Below are positions 6,420 through 6,605 of a stretch of 6,605 nucleotides of DNA, in pieces. The notes under the pieces were generated by a model, which searched no databases, had not been told where the DNA came from, and was given only the letters and a program-made list of their open reading frames with translations. Position numbers and translations under genes: made by a program. This stretch comes from an uncultured Candidatus Altimarinota bacterium (lineage in GTDB: Bacteria > Patescibacteriota > Gracilibacteria > CAIRYL01). The stretch's first letter is position 1. Each line of letters starts with the position of its first letter. The stretch covers positions 1-6,605 of the forward strand of contig CAMZKZ010000004.1 of assembly GCA_947311645.1 (NCBI GenBank), in the 5' to 3' direction.

Positions 6420-6598
6420 TTATTTTAGCCCTCTACCTAAGCCAAATACAACTTCTCTATGACTTACATTACCCCAAGGCATTTTTCCTAAAAACTTGAG
6501 ACTCGACGCCATAGTTGGATTGATATTAAAATAACGGGGATATCAATCATCTTTTTAACTACTCTCAATCATATAAATCTTCTAATAAATTCTAAAAT
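6420..6598 (-). pseudogene. Decayed VF530-family (DUF2132) DNA-binding protein gene
   Basis: No intact frame spans this stretch, but pieces in three minus-strand frames line up with the small VF530 (DUF2132) family, whose core I recall as 'ILTELVEHYGWEELGKRINIRCFNfnPSiKSSLKFLRKTPWAR'. Reading inward from the window edge: ILE and LLEDLYD are followed by TGA (6567-6565) where the family has Trp and TAG (6561-6559) where it has Glu. Next come KKMIDI, then RYFNINPT and ASSLKFLGKMPWGN, and the frame ends with TAA at 6422. Three indels restore the order: one extra T near 6588, one missing A in the run near 6555, and two extra bases in the four-base G run at 6536-6539. The last 30 residues remain open from an ATG at 6512. 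Two nonsense changes argue against programmed frameshifting. The start of the gene may lie beyond the window. The family match is from memory. Confidence 0.6.
6518..6548. repeat. Perfect 9-base inverted repeat, 13-base spacer
   Basis: GATTGATAT (6518-6526) is mirrored by ATATCAATC (6540-6548). The spacer contains the G run at which the VF530-like reading frame shifts. Both arms are also codons of the decayed gene (the IDI and INI parts), so part of the symmetry may come from protein sequence. Confidence 0.5.
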
Positions 6599-6605
6599 AT
6601 CTATA

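Noticed and set aside
6420..6512. The 30-codon open frame from ATG 6512 as a real small gene
   Set aside because: Its sequence matches only the second half of the VF530 core, and the matching first half continues upstream through frameshifts and stops, so it is better explained as a fragment of a broken gene.

Overview
The window is AT-rich, compactly packed bacterial DNA. A membrane-anchored baseplate-J-like protein of a type I associate with Candidate Phyla Radiation (Patescibacteria) genomes, a HerA-type DUF853 ATPase, short ribosomal proteins, very small intergenic gaps and start sites without Shine-Dalgarno sequences together suggest a CPR/Patescibacteria member. That assignment is inference; no rRNA gene is present to settle it. 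UGA acts as a normal stop: two of the seven intact genes end with TGA and none has an internal TGA, so the UGA-as-glycine code of some CPR lineages is not in use.

Layout: the left two thirds is on the minus strand. Reading right to left come rpmG (L33) and rplS (L19), closed by a strong hairpin terminator (3415-3444). Next is a 587-residue single-pass membrane protein with an N-terminal Rossmann-like domain and a baseplate-J-like external part, then a DUF853/HerA-like P-loop ATPase. From 4244 the plus strand carries a tight operon, lepB-ribH-ribE (signal peptidase I, lumazine synthase, riboflavin synthase). It has a short promoter-proximal leader with no room for an FMN riboswitch, a 4-base lepB/ribH overlap and a 9-base ribH/ribE gap. 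A hairpin at 6103-6139 ends the operon and also faces a converging minus-strand tRNA-Ser(UGA)/tRNA-Trp(CCA) pair.

The right edge (6420-6598, minus strand) looks at first like a non-coding gap. Read across frames it spells a decayed gene of the VF530 (DUF2132) small DNA-binding protein family, broken by two nonsense codons and at least three frameshifts. It is the least expected item here.

The two ribosomal proteins work in the large subunit. LepB processes secreted proteins at the membrane. RibH and RibE carry out the last two steps to riboflavin; the earlier genes (ribA/ribB/ribD) are not in the window. The surface protein and the ATPase have no assigned process.
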